A stretch of 64,000 bases of DNA from Limnochorda sp. LNt (lineage in GTDB: Bacteria > Bacillota > Limnochordia > Limnochordales > Geochordaceae): contig NZ_CP141614.1 in assembly GCF_035593265.1 (NCBI RefSeq), forward strand, positions 1,488,001 to 1,552,000. The letters run 5' to 3'. Positions 1 to 8,770 of the stretch are shown piece after piece (the stretch's first letter is position 1; every line of letters starts with the position of its first letter). Under the pieces are notes generated by a model that did no database searches, was not told the origin of the DNA, and saw only the letters and a program-made list of their open reading frames with translations. The translations under genes were made by a program, and so were the position numbers.

Positions 1-1
1 G

Positions 2-979
2 GCCCCGCAGGTGGTGGAGGCCGCCCGGATGGGCGTCGAGGCCCTGGGGGGCGTGGGCGAGCGGCTGCAGCGGAGCGCGGGGCAGCTGGCGCAGATCTAC
101 CAGCGCCTGCAGACGGCCACGCCCGTGACGCCGTCGGGAGACGAGCTGGTGGTGGCGCACGTCAGCGACCTCCACAACAACCCTGCCGGCTTCGACCTGC
201 TGGAGGCGGTGGTGCGGCAGTTCGGCGTGCGCTTCGTCATCGACACGGGTGACATGCTGGACCTGGGCTCGGACCTGGAGCCCGTGCTGACGGACCGGAT
301 CCGGGCCCTGGAGGTCCCGTACCTGTACGTGGCCGGCAACCACGACACCCCCCGGTTGCTGGCCCTGCTGCGCTCCATCCCCGGGGTGATCGTCCTCGAG
401 GGGCAGGTGGTGGAGGTGGCCGGGGTGCGCGTGCTGGGGAGGCCCGATCCGCGGTCGGCCACCGATCGCCCGGAGGCGCTCTCCGAGGAAGAGGTGGCCG
501 AGGTGCGAGCGGCCGTCCTGGAGGCCGCCCGGGACGCTGCGGCACCGCTGGACGTCATCGCCGTCCACAACCACCGGGTGGGGCGCTCGCTGCCCCCCGG
601 GCTGGCGCAAGCCGTCCTCTTCGGACACGACCATCGCCTGGCGCTGGAGGTGCGCGACGGGACGGCCTACGTCGACGCCGGCAGCACGGGGGCCGAGGGC
701 CTGCGTGGACTGGAGCGGGAGGCGTTGCGTCCCTTCACGCTGGCCCTGTTGCGCTTCGACGTGCGGGAGGGCCAACCCCGGCTATGGGCCGTCGACGTGC
801 TGGCGCTGGATGCGCTCAGCGGCCAGCTGTCGCTGGAGCGGCGCCTGGTGGGGGCGGCGCACGCCGGTGGGGCACCGGCCTCGGAGGAAGGCGGTCGCGA
901 CGAGGCGGCCGGATCGCAAGGACAAGTCGAGTCCCATGTGGAACCCAAGGGGCCGGATGCCCCACGACCGACCGGGTGA
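2..979 (+). CDS. Metallophosphoesterase family protein, 5' end outside window
   Basis: Calcineurin-type metallophosphoesterase; the substrate is unknown. Counting from the GTG at 11, the metal-binding motifs stand in family order: SDLH (52-55), GD (80-81), GNHD (109-112), VHNH (185-188) and GHDH (205-208). The last ~50 residues are low-complexity and charged. The frame is open to the left edge, and what precedes SDLH looks like the end of a longer N-terminal part, so the real start is probably upstream. It ends 10 bases before the next gene, which suggests co-transcription. Family assignment is firm; function is not. Confidence 0.8.
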   Translation, partial: APQVVEAARMGVEALGGVGERLQRSAGQLAQIYQRLQTATPVTPSGDELVVAHVSDLHNNPAGFDLLEAVVRQFGVRFVIDTGDMLDLGSDLEPVLTDRIRALEVPYLYVAGNHDTPRLLALLRSIPGVIVLEGQVVEVAGVRVLGRPDPRSATDRPEALSEEEVAEVRAAVLEAARDAAAPLDVIAVHNHRVGRSLPPGLAQAVLFGHDHRLALEVRDGTAYVDAGSTGAEGLRGLEREALRPFTLALLRFDVREGQPRLWAVDVLALDALSGQLSLERRLVGAAHAGGAPASEEGGRDEAAGSQGQVESHVEPKGPDAPRPTG

Positions 980-989
980 TGGGAGCCAG

Positions 990-1616
990 GTGAAGGCGGA
1001 CGAGGACGGCCTCGTGCGCACCTTCGTCGCGGTCTGGCTGGACGAGCCGGCCCGCCGGTGCGTCGAGGCCTTCGTGGCCGATCTGCGCAGGCCCGTGGAG
1101 CAGAGCGTCGGGGCCGTACGGTGGGTGGCTCCGGCGCAGTACCACTTCACCCTGCGGTTCCTGGGCGACCTGGACCGTGAGCAGCGGGCTCGGGTCTTCG
1201 GGGCCGTCTCGGAGGCCTGCCGGTCGACGGCGAGATTCTCGCTGCGGCTGGGGGCCCTGGGAGCCTTCCCGGATCTGGCGCGTCCCCGGGTCCTGTGGGT
1301 GGGCGTCGAGCCGCCGGCCGACCGGCTCCTGATGGATCTGGCGGGCCGGGTGGAGCGAGCCCTGGTGCAGCGAGGCTTCGGGCCGGCCGATCGCCCCTTC
1401 GCGGCCCACCTGACCATCGGTCGGGTCAGCCAGCCGCCGGGCCGACGGCGAGGGCAGCCCGATCTCGACGCCTGGCGGGACCGGGCCCCGCAGGAGGGCT
1501 GCGGCGGCACGGAGGTGCGGGAGGTGGTGGTGATGGCCAGCCGGCTGACACCCGCCGGCCCCATCTACACGCCGCTGATGACCGCCCCGCTCCTGGACGG
1601 CACGGAGGCCCCATGA
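990..1616 (+). CDS. thpR: RNA 2',3'-cyclic phosphodiesterase (2H family)
   Basis: Two-histidine phosphoesterase of the LigT/ThpR family, which opens 2',3'-cyclic phosphates on RNA ends. Both HxTx catalytic motifs are present, HFTL (52-55) and HLTI (140-143), about 88 residues apart as in the family; length is 208 aa against the usual 180-200. GTG at 990 is chosen because GGGAG lies five bases upstream; GTG at 1014 would give the more usual MRTF start and cannot be excluded. Lies between the phosphoesterase gene and recA, a common neighbourhood (with cinA) in clostridia-like genomes. The family is clear; the cellular substrate is not known here. Confidence 0.85.
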   Translation: MKADEDGLVRTFVAVWLDEPARRCVEAFVADLRRPVEQSVGAVRWVAPAQYHFTLRFLGDLDREQRARVFGAVSEACRSTARFSLRLGALGAFPDLARPRVLWVGVEPPADRLLMDLAGRVERALVQRGFGPADRPFAAHLTIGRVSQPPGRRRGQPDLDAWRDRAPQEGCGGTEVREVVVMASRLTPAGPIYTPLMTAPLLDGTEAP

Positions 1617-1668
1617 GGCCCGGAGCCGGGCCACGGTCCGGGCTCCGGGGGAGGAGGCGCGACAGACC

Positions 1669-3606
1669 ATGAGCGCGACGGCACCCGACAGCGAGCGCCA
1701 GAAGGCGCTCGAGGCCACGCTCTCGCAGATCGAGAAGCAGTACGGCAAGGGCTCCATCATGCGGATGGGGGAGACCCAGACCGAGCACGTCGAGGTGATC
1801 CCGACGGGCTCGCTGGCCCTCGACATCGCCCTGGGCATCGGTGGCGTCCCCCGGGGCCGGGTGGTGGAGATCTACGGGCCGGAGTCGTCGGGCAAGACGA
1901 CGCTGGCGCTGCACATCATGGCCGAGGCGCAGAGGCTGGGCGGCATCGCGGCCTTCATCGACGCCGAGCATGCCCAGGATCCCCGCTACGCCCGTCGGCT
2001 GGGCGTCGACGTCGACAACCTGCTCATCTCGCAGCCCGACAGCGCCGAGCAGGCGCTGGAGATCACCGAGGCCCTGGTGCGCAGCGGGGCGGTCGACGTG
2101 GTGGTGGTCGACTCGGTGGCGGCGCTGGCGCCGCGGGCCGAGCTGGAGGGCGAGATGGGCGACGCCCAGGTGGGGCTGCAGGCGCGGCTGATGTCGCAGG
2201 CCCTGCGCAAGCTGACGGGGGCCATCTCCAAGTCGAGGACCACCGTCATCTTCACCAACCAGCTCCGGGAGAAGGTCGGCATCATGTTCGGCAACCCGGA
2301 GACCACGCCAGGCGGGCGCGCCCTCAAGTTTTACGCCAGCATCCGCATGGACATCCGCCGCGTCGAGGTGCTCAAGCACGGCACCGACAACATCGGCATG
2401 CGCGCCAAGGTCAAGGTGGTCAAGAACAAGCTGGCTCCGCCCTTCCGGGAGGCCGAGTTCGACATCCTGTACGGCACCGGCATCTCCCGGGAGGGCGACC
2501 TGCTCGACATGGGGGTGGAGGCGGGCGTCCTCGCCAAGAGCGGCCCGTGGTACGCCTACGGCGACGTGCGCCTGGGCCAGGGCCGCGAGCAGGCCCGCGA
2601 CTTCCTGCGGCAGAATCCCGAGGCCGCGGCCGAGATCGAGGATCGGATCCGGGTGCACTTCGGCCTGCCGCCCTTGCGCAAGGCCGCGGTGGATGGCTCC
2701 AGGGCGGCGGGCCCGACGGGCGAGGAGCCGGTCGACGCGGGCGACGGCCGGTCGGCGGTCGTCGCCCTCGCGGCGAGCGACCCAGGCAGCGGCCGCCGGC
2801 CGAGCCTGACGACTGTGAGACGCCACCGGCGTCTCGCGGAGCCGAGGGGGCCGGGTCGTGACCGAGGTGCGTCTCGAGCACCGGCGCGGGCGCAGCTGGT
2901 ACCGCGCGGTGGATGCCGGGTCGGGACGGGGCTGGGTGCTGGACCGCCAGGCGCTGGCCGGCCTGCGGCTGCTCCCGCTCGAGCCCGACGCAGGGCCCGT
3001 CGAGCTGGCCCCCGAGCAGTTGCCGTTGCTGGACGAGGCGGAGCGCGCGACGGCCCGGCGGCGCGCCCTGTTGCTGTTGGGCCATCGCGCGCGCAGCGTG
3101 GCGGAGCTCCGTCGCCTGCTGGCCGCCTGGCCTTTCAACCCGGAGGCCGTCGAGGACGCCCTGGGCTGGGTGGCCCAGCTGGGCTACCTGGACGATCGGG
3201 CCCTGGCCCAGGAGATGGTGGCCCTCCACCTGCATCGCCGCGCCAAGGGCCGCCGGGGCGTCCTGGCGGAGATGGCCGAGCGCGGCATCCCCGCCGACGT
3301 GGGGGCACCGGAGGTGGAGCGTCACTACCCCGCCGCTGCCGAGTACGAGGTGGCCCTCGAACTGGCCCGTCGACACGCCCGCACGCTGGAGGGATTGCCG
3401 CCCGAGCGGCGCCTGGCACGACTGTGGCGTTACCTGGCGCGGCGCGGCTTCGAGGAGGAGACGGTGCGCCGGGCCCTGCGGGAGGTGCTGGGGCCCGAAG
3501 CGAGCGGCGGGGTGGAGCCGGCCTGAGCGGTGGAGCCGGTCGGCCCCGTGGCGGGGGCACGGGGCGGGTGCGCGTTGACAGCACCGGGTCTGCGCGGCTA
3601 CAATAA
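1669..3606 (+). CDS. recA: Recombinase RecA, with an unusually long open frame at its 3' end
   Basis: RecA forms ATP-dependent filaments on single-stranded DNA, drives strand exchange and triggers LexA self-cleavage. The core is complete over residues 1 to ~335: Walker [10 protein letters not shown], Walker [11 protein letters not shown], the TNQLREK segment, and the end at HFGLPP. Normal RecA is ~345-380 aa, but this frame has no stop until 3604-3606 and covers all of recX in another frame. The extra ~270 residues are an Arg/Pro/Gly/Ala-rich shadow of recX, so an indel in about 2690-2806 is likely; one extra base there would put RecA's stop at 2807-2809. A 9-bp inverted repeat (1619-1627/1641-1649) and GGAGGAGG precede the ATG. 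No LexA box was seen upstream. Confidence 0.88.
   Translation: MSATAPDSERQKALEATLSQIEKQYGKGSIMRMGETQTEHVEVIPTGSLALDIALGIGGVPRGRVVEIYGPESSGKTTLALHIMAEAQRLGGIAAFIDAEHAQDPRYARRLGVDVDNLLISQPDSAEQALEITEALVRSGAVDVVVVDSVAALAPRAELEGEMGDAQVGLQARLMSQALRKLTGAISKSRTTVIFTNQLREKVGIMFGNPETTPGGRALKFYASIRMDIRRVEVLKHGTDNIGMRAKVKVVKNKLAPPFREAEFDILYGTGISREGDLLDMGVEAGVLAKSGPWYAYGDVRLGQGREQARDFLRQNPEAAAEIEDRIRVHFGLPPLRKAAVDGSRAAGPTGEEPVDAGDGRSAVVALAASDPGSGRRPSLTTVRRHRRLAEPRGPGRDRGASRAPARAQLVPRGGCRVGTGLGAGPPGAGRPAAAPARARRRARRAGPRAVAVAGRGGARDGPAARPVAVGPSRAQRGGAPSPAGRLAFQPGGRRGRPGLGGPAGLPGRSGPGPGDGGPPPASPRQGPPGRPGGDGRARHPRRRGGTGGGASLPRRCRVRGGPRTGPSTRPHAGGIAARAAPGTTVALPGAARLRGGDGAPGPAGGAGARSERRGGAGLSGGAGRPRGGGTGRVRVDSTGSARLQ
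2817..2835 (+). promoter_or_regulatory. recA-recX hairpin
   Basis: Perfect 8-bp inverted repeat GAGACGCC / GGCGTCTC around a 3-base loop, ending 22 bases before the recX start. There is no T-run behind it. In other bacteria a hairpin after recA lets only part of transcription through to recX; this one sits where that role would be expected if RecA ends near 2809. Function is inferred. Confidence 0.4.
2858..3526 (+). CDS. recX: Regulatory protein RecX
   Basis: RecX binds RecA filaments and limits their growth. The 222-aa product is helical and Arg/Leu-rich, with the three-helix repeats typical of RecX; the segment [11 protein letters not shown] (about 108-118) is the family signature. GTG at 2858 is used; its TG is shared with a TGA in another frame, and the gene directly follows recA. 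The whole gene lies inside the extended recA frame, which is biologically implausible and argues for an indel in recA rather than against recX. Followed by the promoter of the RNase Y gene. Confidence 0.85.
   Translation: MTEVRLEHRRGRSWYRAVDAGSGRGWVLDRQALAGLRLLPLEPDAGPVELAPEQLPLLDEAERATARRRALLLLGHRARSVAELRRLLAAWPFNPEAVEDALGWVAQLGYLDDRALAQEMVALHLHRRAKGRRGVLAEMAERGIPADVGAPEVERHYPAAAEYEVALELARRHARTLEGLPPERRLARLWRYLARRGFEEETVRRALREVLGPEASGGVEPA
3575..3604 (+). promoter_or_regulatory. Sigma-A-type promoter before the RNase Y gene
   Basis: TTGACA (3575-3580), an 18-base spacer and TACAAT (3599-3604). This is the best -35/-10 pair on the plus strand in this part of the window. Start of transcription would be about 3611. 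It lies 48 bases after recX and about 140 bases before the RNase Y start. Confidence 0.8.
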
Positions 3607-3664
3607 CGGCGAGGTTTAGCGGGAGTACCGCACTCCTCTCTCGACAATCGGACGCCTGCCGGCA

Positions 3665-3691
3665 GCCGAGCGGGGTTCCCCTCGGCTTTTT
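3665..3691 (+). terminator. Terminator-like hairpin inside the RNase Y leader
   Basis: GC-rich inverted repeat (GCCGA..GGGG / CCCC..TCGGC, with a two-base bulge and TT loop) followed directly by TTTTT (3687-3691). It lies about 60-80 bases downstream of the promoter at 3575-3604 and 50 bases before the coding start, so it could end recA-recX transcripts, attenuate the RNase Y gene, or define a short RNA of about 80 bases. Confidence 0.7.
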
Positions 3692-3743
3692 CACCATTCG
3701 GGGGCCGGCAGGCTGGCGCCCGACGGGGCGTGCACCTTGACAA

Positions 3744-5303
3744 GTGAAGGGGGTGTCGCGGATCGCCGCGATTTGGTTTGGCCTCGTCGCGCTCATGGCG
3801 GCTGCGGCAGGCTTCGCTGCCGGCTACGTCGTGCGGCAGTCGGTGGAGCGGGCCCGGGTGGGCAGCGCCGAAGAGCGGGCCTCGGCCATCCTGGACGAGG
3901 CGGTCAAGGCGGGGGAGGCCAAGAAGCGCGAGCTGCTCCTGGAGGCCAAGGAGGAGATCCATCGCATGCGCGCCGAGGCGGAGCGAGAGATCCGCCGGGA
4001 GCGCAACGAGCTCCAGCAGGTCGAGCGGCGGCTCTTGCAGCGCGAAGAGACCCTGGAGCGCAAGATGGAGAGCCTCGAGCAGCGGGAGCAGACCCTGGCC
4101 CGCAAGTCGGCCCAGCTCGACAGCGCGGTGGCGGAGGCGCAGGCCTTGGTGGAGCGCCGCCGGGTCGAGCTCGAGCGTGTCGCGGGGATGACCACCGACG
4201 AGGCACGACAACAGCTGCTCAAAGAGGTGGAGGCGGAGATCCAGCGAGAGGTCGCGCGGATGTACCGGGAGGCCGAGGAGCAGGCTCGGGAGCAGGCCGA
4301 CCGCCGCGCGAAGGAAGTGATCGCCCAGGCCATCCAGCGTTGCGCGGTGGACCACGTGGCCGAGATCACGGTCTCGGTGGTCAATTTGCCCAACGACGAG
4401 ATGAAGGGGCGCATCATCGGCCGTGAGGGCCGAAACATCCGCACCCTGGAGACGCTGACCGGCATCGACCTCATCATCGACGACACGCCCGAAGCCGTCA
4501 TCCTCTCGGGCTTCGATCCCGTGCGGCGGGAGGTGGCCCGGCTGGCTCTGGAGCGGCTGGTGGCCGACGGGCGGATCCATCCTGCTCGCATCGAGGAGAT
4601 GGTGGAGAAGGCCCAGCAAGAGGTGGACGCCATCATCCGCGAGTACGGGGAGCAGGCGGCCTTCGAGGCCAAGGTCCACAACCTGCACCCCGAGCTGATC
4701 AAGCTCCTGGGCCGGCTCAAGTTTCGCACCAGCTACGGCCAAAACGTGCTCAAGCACTCGCTGGAGGTGGCTCATCTGGCCGGCCTCATGGCCGGCGAGC
4801 TGGGTGTCAGCGTCGACGTGGCGCGACGCGCTGGACTGCTGCATGACATCGGCAAGGCCGTGAGTCACGAGGTCGAGGGCAGCCATGTCCAGATCGGCAT
4901 CGAGCTGCTCCGGCGGTACCGCGAGTCGCCCGAGGTCATTCATGCGATGGCCTGCCACCATGGCGACTACGAGCCGCAGAGCATCGAGGCCGTTTTGGTG
5001 ACCGCCGCCGATGCCATCTCCGCCGCCCGTCCGGGGGCGCGCCGGGAGACCCTGGAGTCGTACATCAAGCGGCTGGAGAAGCTGGAGTCCATCGCCGACT
5101 CCTTCGACGGCGTGGACAAGGCCTACGCCATCCAGGCCGGCCGGGAGATCCGGGTCATCGTCAAGCCCGAGCGGGTCGACGATGCCATGGCCGCCAAGCT
5201 GGCGAAGGACATCAGCAAGCGCATCGAGCAGGAGCTGGAGTATCCCGGGCAGATCAAGGTGACGGTCATCCGGGAGACCCGAGCCGTCGAATACGCCCGA
5301 TGA
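3744..5303 (+). CDS. rny: Ribonuclease Y
   Basis: Membrane-anchored endoribonuclease that starts mRNA decay in Gram-positive bacteria. Order of parts: one N-terminal membrane helix (about 5-27), a long charged coiled coil (about 30-190), a KH RNA-binding domain (about 205-270, with [12 protein letters not shown]), and an HD hydrolase domain with the metal-binding LLHDIGKA segment near 370. The 519-aa length is normal. GTG at 3744 is taken; GTG at 3753 has a closer purine-rich stretch (AAGGGGG) but too short a spacing. It has its own promoter and a hairpin in the leader. Next to recA-recX and the YmdB gene, as in Bacillus. Confidence 0.95.
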   Translation: MKGVSRIAAIWFGLVALMAAAAGFAAGYVVRQSVERARVGSAEERASAILDEAVKAGEAKKRELLLEAKEEIHRMRAEAEREIRRERNELQQVERRLLQREETLERKMESLEQREQTLARKSAQLDSAVAEAQALVERRRVELERVAGMTTDEARQQLLKEVEAEIQREVARMYREAEEQAREQADRRAKEVIAQAIQRCAVDHVAEITVSVVNLPNDEMKGRIIGREGRNIRTLETLTGIDLIIDDTPEAVILSGFDPVRREVARLALERLVADGRIHPARIEEMVEKAQQEVDAIIREYGEQAAFEAKVHNLHPELIKLLGRLKFRTSYGQNVLKHSLEVAHLAGLMAGELGVSVDVARRAGLLHDIGKAVSHEVEGSHVQIGIELLRRYRESPEVIHAMACHHGDYEPQSIEAVLVTAADAISAARPGARRETLESYIKRLEKLESIADSFDGVDKAYAIQAGREIRVIVKPERVDDAMAAKLAKDISKRIEQELEYPGQIKVTVIRETRAVEYAR

Positions 5304-5310
5304 CTGGCAC

Positions 5311-5346
5311 GAGAGGAGCCCACCGCCCAAGGCGGTGGGCTCTCTT
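5311..5346 (+). terminator. Terminator after the RNase Y gene
   Basis: Perfect 12-bp stem GAGCCCACCGCC / GGCGGTGGGCTC with loop CAA, followed by the pyrimidine-rich tail TCTCTTCGTCT. It begins eight bases after the stop codon. Confidence 0.75.
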
Positions 5347-5439
5347 CGTCTGCCCTCCGATTCCCTGCCCCCCTCCCTCAAGGAATCGACCCTGGCGCGC
5401 CGAACCCAGTGCCGAAGCCGCATGACGGGGGCGGCGTGA

Positions 5440-5997
5440 TTGCAGCGCTGGACAGATCACCCGGACGACCGCTTCTTGGCCGGCGTCCTGCAACGATACG
5501 GCGACATCATCGTCATCCGGTGCCGGACCCGTGAGAGGCTGATGGAGTTCACCTTCCTGGCCGACGGCGTGGTGGGGGCCGGCGAGGCGATGCGCCTGCG
5601 AAGCCTGCTGGACCAGGCGCTGGCTGCCCTGGCCTGGTTGACGGGCCGTTCCTACGGGTCGCTCCACCTGCGGCGGGCCTACCTGGCCCCCTACACCCAG
5701 TTGACCATCCAGCGGGACCTGGATACCCTATCCGCGCAAGAGATCGAGGTCATCGTGGGCCTGATGCGGCACCTGCTGGGCCCGCGCCTCGTGGCCGAGG
5801 AGGCGCCCGGCGATGGGGCCTCCGGCGGTGCGTGGGCCTGGCAGCCGGACCAGGCCGACGCGCTGGCCGGGCTGCTTCAGGAGCTCAAGCGCCACCGGCG
5901 CGGCCGCATCCTCGTCGGGTTGCGGCAAAGCGGCCAGGTGCTGGTCTACAACGAGCTGCCCAGGGCCGTGGCTCCGGCCCGGCCTCGACCGCATTGA
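5440..5997 (+). CDS. Protein of unknown function between the RNase Y and YmdB genes
   Basis: Not recognised. The 185-aa product has no signal peptide or membrane helix; it is a mixed helix/strand protein with a central Leu/Ala-rich part and a basic C-terminus. The TTG at 5440 follows a G-rich stretch (GACGGGGGCGG); the only upstream in-frame ATG (5422) runs into a stop. Codon choice is GC-rich like the neighbours, and the frame is long and unbroken, so it is probably a real gene. It lies after the terminator of the RNase Y gene and 48 bases before the YmdB gene, with which it may be co-transcribed. Confidence 0.65.
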   Translation: MQRWTDHPDDRFLAGVLQRYGDIIVIRCRTRERLMEFTFLADGVVGAGEAMRLRSLLDQALAALAWLTGRSYGSLHLRRAYLAPYTQLTIQRDLDTLSAQEIEVIVGLMRHLLGPRLVAEEAPGDGASGGAWAWQPDQADALAGLLQELKRHRRGRILVGLRQSGQVLVYNELPRAVAPARPRPH

Positions 5998-6045
5998 GGC
6001 GGCATCGCCCGCTCTGACCGCCGAGCCACTCCAGGGAGGGCCTCC

Positions 6046-6837
6046 ATGCGCATCCTGCTCGTCGGAGACGTGGTCGGACGTCCGGGGCGGCGCGCCGTGC
6101 GCGCGCTGCTCCCCCAGGTGGTCGCCGAGACCGGGGCCGACTTGGTGGTGGCCAACGGCGAGAATGCCGCCGGTGGCTTCGGGTTGACCCGGGAGACCAC
6201 CCAGGAGCTCCTGGACAGCGGCATCGACGTCATCACCACCGGCAACCACATCTGGGATCGTCGCGAGATGCTGGCCTGCATCGACGAGTTTCCCCAGATG
6301 GTGCGGCCGGCCAACTATCCGCCCGGCACGCCGGGACAGGGGATGACCGTGGTCAGGAGCCGCAAGGGCGGCCACCCGGTCGCGGTCATCAACTTGATGG
6401 GCCGCACCTTCATGACGCCCCTGGACTGCCCCTTCCGCACAGCCGACCGCCTGCTGGAGGAGCTGGGCGAGGCCACCCGGATCGTCGTCGTCGACTTCCA
6501 CGCCGAGGCCACCGCCGAGAAGGTGGCCATGGGCTGGCACCTGGACGGGCGCGTCAGCGTCGTCTTCGGCACCCACACCCACGTGCCCACCGCGGACGAG
6601 CGGGTGCTGCCCGGGGGCACCGCCTACATCACGGACCTGGGGATGGCCGGTCCCATGGACGGCATCATCGGCATGGCCCGCGAGCCCGTGCTGCGCCACC
6701 TCCTGACGGCCCTGCCCCACCGTTTCGAGGTGGCCGCCGGCCCCTCCCGCGTCGACATGGCCCTCGTCGAGCTCGACCCCCGGACCGGACGGGCGCACGC
6801 CATCCAGCGCCTGCATCGCTACTTCGGCGCCGACTGA
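6046..6837 (+). CDS. ymdB: TIGR00282-family metallophosphoesterase (YmdB type)
   Basis: Metal-dependent phosphodiesterase; the Bacillus relative YmdB cleaves 2',3'-cyclic nucleotides and affects biofilm and motility choices. Visible family motifs: LLVGDVVGRPGR at the N-terminus, NGENAAGG (about 40-47), TTGNHIWDR (about 65-73), VVDFHAEAT and VFGTHTHVPTADE. The 263-aa length is normal. ATG at 6046 has GGGAGG ten bases upstream. The pairing with the RNase Y gene is conserved in Firmicutes and fits a shared link to RNA turnover. Confidence 0.92.
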   Translation: MRILLVGDVVGRPGRRAVRALLPQVVAETGADLVVANGENAAGGFGLTRETTQELLDSGIDVITTGNHIWDRREMLACIDEFPQMVRPANYPPGTPGQGMTVVRSRKGGHPVAVINLMGRTFMTPLDCPFRTADRLLEELGEATRIVVVDFHAEATAEKVAMGWHLDGRVSVVFGTHTHVPTADERVLPGGTAYITDLGMAGPMDGIIGMAREPVLRHLLTALPHRFEVAAGPSRVDMALVELDPRTGRAHAIQRLHRYFGAD

Positions 6838-6952
6838 GCCCGTCTGCGCGACGGGCGCGGCCGCATGGCGCGCATGGCCGGCGCGCAGGCTATGGCTGGC
6901 CGGCCACCTCGCGTCGTGCCCAATCCGGCCGGCCGTGGAGGGTCGGATCCGC

Positions 6953-7168
6953 GTGGCGGTCATCAAGGTGATCGAGCTGGTCGGCGAGTCCAAGACGGGC
7001 TGGGAGGACGCCGTGCGCCAGGCCGTCAAGCAGGCGGCCAAGACGGTGCGCAACATCAGCGGCGTCGAAGTGCTCAACTGGACAGCCAACGTCAACCCCG
7101 CCGACGGCAGCATCGTCGAGTACAAAGCCGACGTCCAGGTGGCCTTCAAGGTGGACGGGACGGACTGA
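6953..7168 (+). CDS. Dodecin family protein
   Basis: Dodecins are small flavin-storing proteins that assemble into hollow 12-mers. The product starts VAVIKVIELVGES and contains TGWEDAVRQAV, KTVRNISGVEV and ends in VQVAFKV, the typical strand-helix-strand-strand pattern of ~70 residues. GTG at 6953 is preferred: GGAGGG lies ten bases upstream, while starting at GTG 6935 would add six untypical residues. Lies 115 bases after the YmdB gene and 29 before spoVAC. Confidence 0.88.
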   Translation: MAVIKVIELVGESKTGWEDAVRQAVKQAAKTVRNISGVEVLNWTANVNPADGSIVEYKADVQVAFKVDGTD

Positions 7169-7197
7169 GTCCGGCGCACGCCCGGAGGTGAGGGCCC

Positions 7198-7665
7198 GTG
7201 GCCTCCCAGACCCAGACGCAGGCCCGGCAGGCTCAGGTCGACTACCAGCAGTTCGCCAGCCGCCGCCGCCCCCGGCCCCGCTACCTGCGCAACGCGCTGC
7301 TGGCCTTCCTGACGGGGGGCCTCATCGCCCTGATCGGCCAGGCCCTGGCCGCGTGGTTCGCCTCCCGGGGCCTGCCCATGGATCAGGCGTCGGGGCGGGC
7401 GGCGGTCACCCTCGTCTTCCTGGGCGCGCTGCTGACGGGGCTGGGCGTCTACGACGAGATCGCCCGCTTCGGCGGGGCGGGGGCGGCCATCCCCATCACG
7501 GGCTTCGCCAACAGCATCACGGCGCCGGCCATGGAGTTCGCCCGGGAGGGCTACGTCTTCGGCCTGGCGGCGCGGATGTTCCAGGTGGCGGGGCCCGTCA
7601 TCGTCTACGGCACGGCGACCGCGGTGGCCGTCGGCCTGATCCGCCACCTCCTGCTGCGGGGGTGA
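7198..7665 (+). CDS. spoVAC: Stage V sporulation protein AC
   Basis: Membrane subunit of the SpoVA channel that carries dipicolinic acid into the forespore and out during germination; the Bacillus SpoVAC is the mechanosensitive pore. The 155-aa product has a short basic soluble N-terminus followed by four hydrophobic segments, and the family motifs FLGALLTGLGVYDEIARF and NSITAPAMEF. GTG at 7198 has GGAGGTGA upstream with good spacing. First of the spoVAC-AD-AE set. Expression in the forespore under sigma-G is expected from Bacillus, but I saw no convincing sigma-G promoter. Confidence 0.95.
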   Translation: MASQTQTQARQAQVDYQQFASRRRPRPRYLRNALLAFLTGGLIALIGQALAAWFASRGLPMDQASGRAAVTLVFLGALLTGLGVYDEIARFGGAGAAIPITGFANSITAPAMEFAREGYVFGLAARMFQVAGPVIVYGTATAVAVGLIRHLLLRG

Positions 7666-7669
7666 GAGG

Positions 7670-8740
7670 GTGAGCACGCCGGTCCAGGCGCCCGAGGCCG
7701 GGCAGGCGACGGCCCCGCGCCGGCTCGGGCGCGGCACCTTGCGGTTCCTGCTGCCGCCCAAGGTGATCGCCGGCTTCGCCGTCGTGGGGCCCATGGAGGG
7801 CAAGGGCCCCATGGCGGGCTACATGGATACCACGCTGGAGGACACCTACTACGGCGAGAGGTGCTGGGAGCGCACCGAGAGCAAGATGCTCAAGGAGGCG
7901 GTCCAGCAGGCCATCGCCCGTGCGGGCCTGAGCGAGCAAGACGTGGACGTGGCGCTGACCACGGACCTGCTCAACCAGTGCGTGGGCAGCAGCTTCGCCA
8001 TGCGCTCGGTCCAGGTGCCCCATGTCGGCATCTTCTGCGCCTGCGCCGGATTCGCCTCGGGCCTGGCCCTGGCGGCCTCCCTGGTGGACGGGGGGTTCGC
8101 CCGTGCGGCGGTGGTGGGCGCCTCCAGCCACCACGACGCGGCCGAGCGGCAGTATCGCTTCCCGACGGAGCTGGGCATCCAGCGCCCGCCGACGGCCCAG
8201 TGGACGGTGACGGGTGCGGGGGCCGTGGTGGTCACGGGGGGCGACGCCGCCGGTCCCATGCAGATCACGCACGCCACGCTGGGCCAGGTCCGGGACATGG
8301 GACTCAAGGACCCCTACGACATGGGATCGGCCATGGTGCCGGCCGCTGCCGAGACGCTGGTGCGCCATCTGCAGGAGACGGGGCGCCGCGTGGAGGACTA
8401 CGACTGGGTCCTGACGGGCGATCTGGGTCGGGTGGGCTCCCGCATCCTGATCGACTGGCTCAAGGAGCGCCACGGCATCGACATCGACGGGCGCCACAGC
8501 GACTGCGGCGCCATGATGTACGATGCTTCGGAGCAGGATGTCCACGCCGGTGGCAGCGGACTCGGGGCGTCGGCGTGCGTCGTCTCGGGGTACCTCTTCA
8601 AGGCCATGGGCCGTGGCCTGGTCAACCGGGTGCTGCTCATCGGCACGGGCAGCCTCCACAGCCCCACCACCCACTTCCAGGGCGAGAGCATCCCGGTGGT
8701 GGCCCATGCCGTCTGCCTGGAGCGGCCCGGCACCCGGTGA
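7670..8740 (+). CDS. spoVAD: Stage V sporulation protein AD
   Basis: Soluble, thiolase-fold subunit of the SpoVA channel that binds dipicolinic acid. The 356-aa product shows the family sequence throughout: VVGPMEGKGPM, the DTYYGERCWERTESKM stretch, FCACAGFASG, TGDLGRVGS and SDCGAMMYD. GTG at 7670 lies four bases after the spoVAC stop, so the two are translationally linked. It is slightly longer than the Bacillus protein because of a short disordered N-terminus. Confidence 0.97.
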   Translation: MSTPVQAPEAGQATAPRRLGRGTLRFLLPPKVIAGFAVVGPMEGKGPMAGYMDTTLEDTYYGERCWERTESKMLKEAVQQAIARAGLSEQDVDVALTTDLLNQCVGSSFAMRSVQVPHVGIFCACAGFASGLALAASLVDGGFARAAVVGASSHHDAAERQYRFPTELGIQRPPTAQWTVTGAGAVVVTGGDAAGPMQITHATLGQVRDMGLKDPYDMGSAMVPAAAETLVRHLQETGRRVEDYDWVLTGDLGRVGSRILIDWLKERHGIDIDGRHSDCGAMMYDASEQDVHAGGSGLGASACVVSGYLFKAMGRGLVNRVLLIGTGSLHSPTTHFQGESIPVVAHAVCLERPGTR

Positions 8741-8770
8741 CGGCCGGTGACGACGGGGGAAGGGAGAGCC

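Noticed and set aside
1617-1668. LexA box before recA
   Set aside because: Only a CCCGGAGCC inverted repeat is present; no CGAAC/GTTCG halves.
1426-3138. 570-aa minus-strand open frame opposite recA
   Set aside because: Mirror of the recA coding sequence, no domain recognisable.
3135-5423. 762-aa minus-strand open frame opposite recX and the RNase Y gene
   Set aside because: Shadow frame; the plus-strand proteins are complete and conserved.
7169-7197. Sigma-G promoter for spoVAC
   Set aside because: The 29-base gap is filled by the ribosome site; no GCATA-like -35 or matching -10 found there or just upstream.
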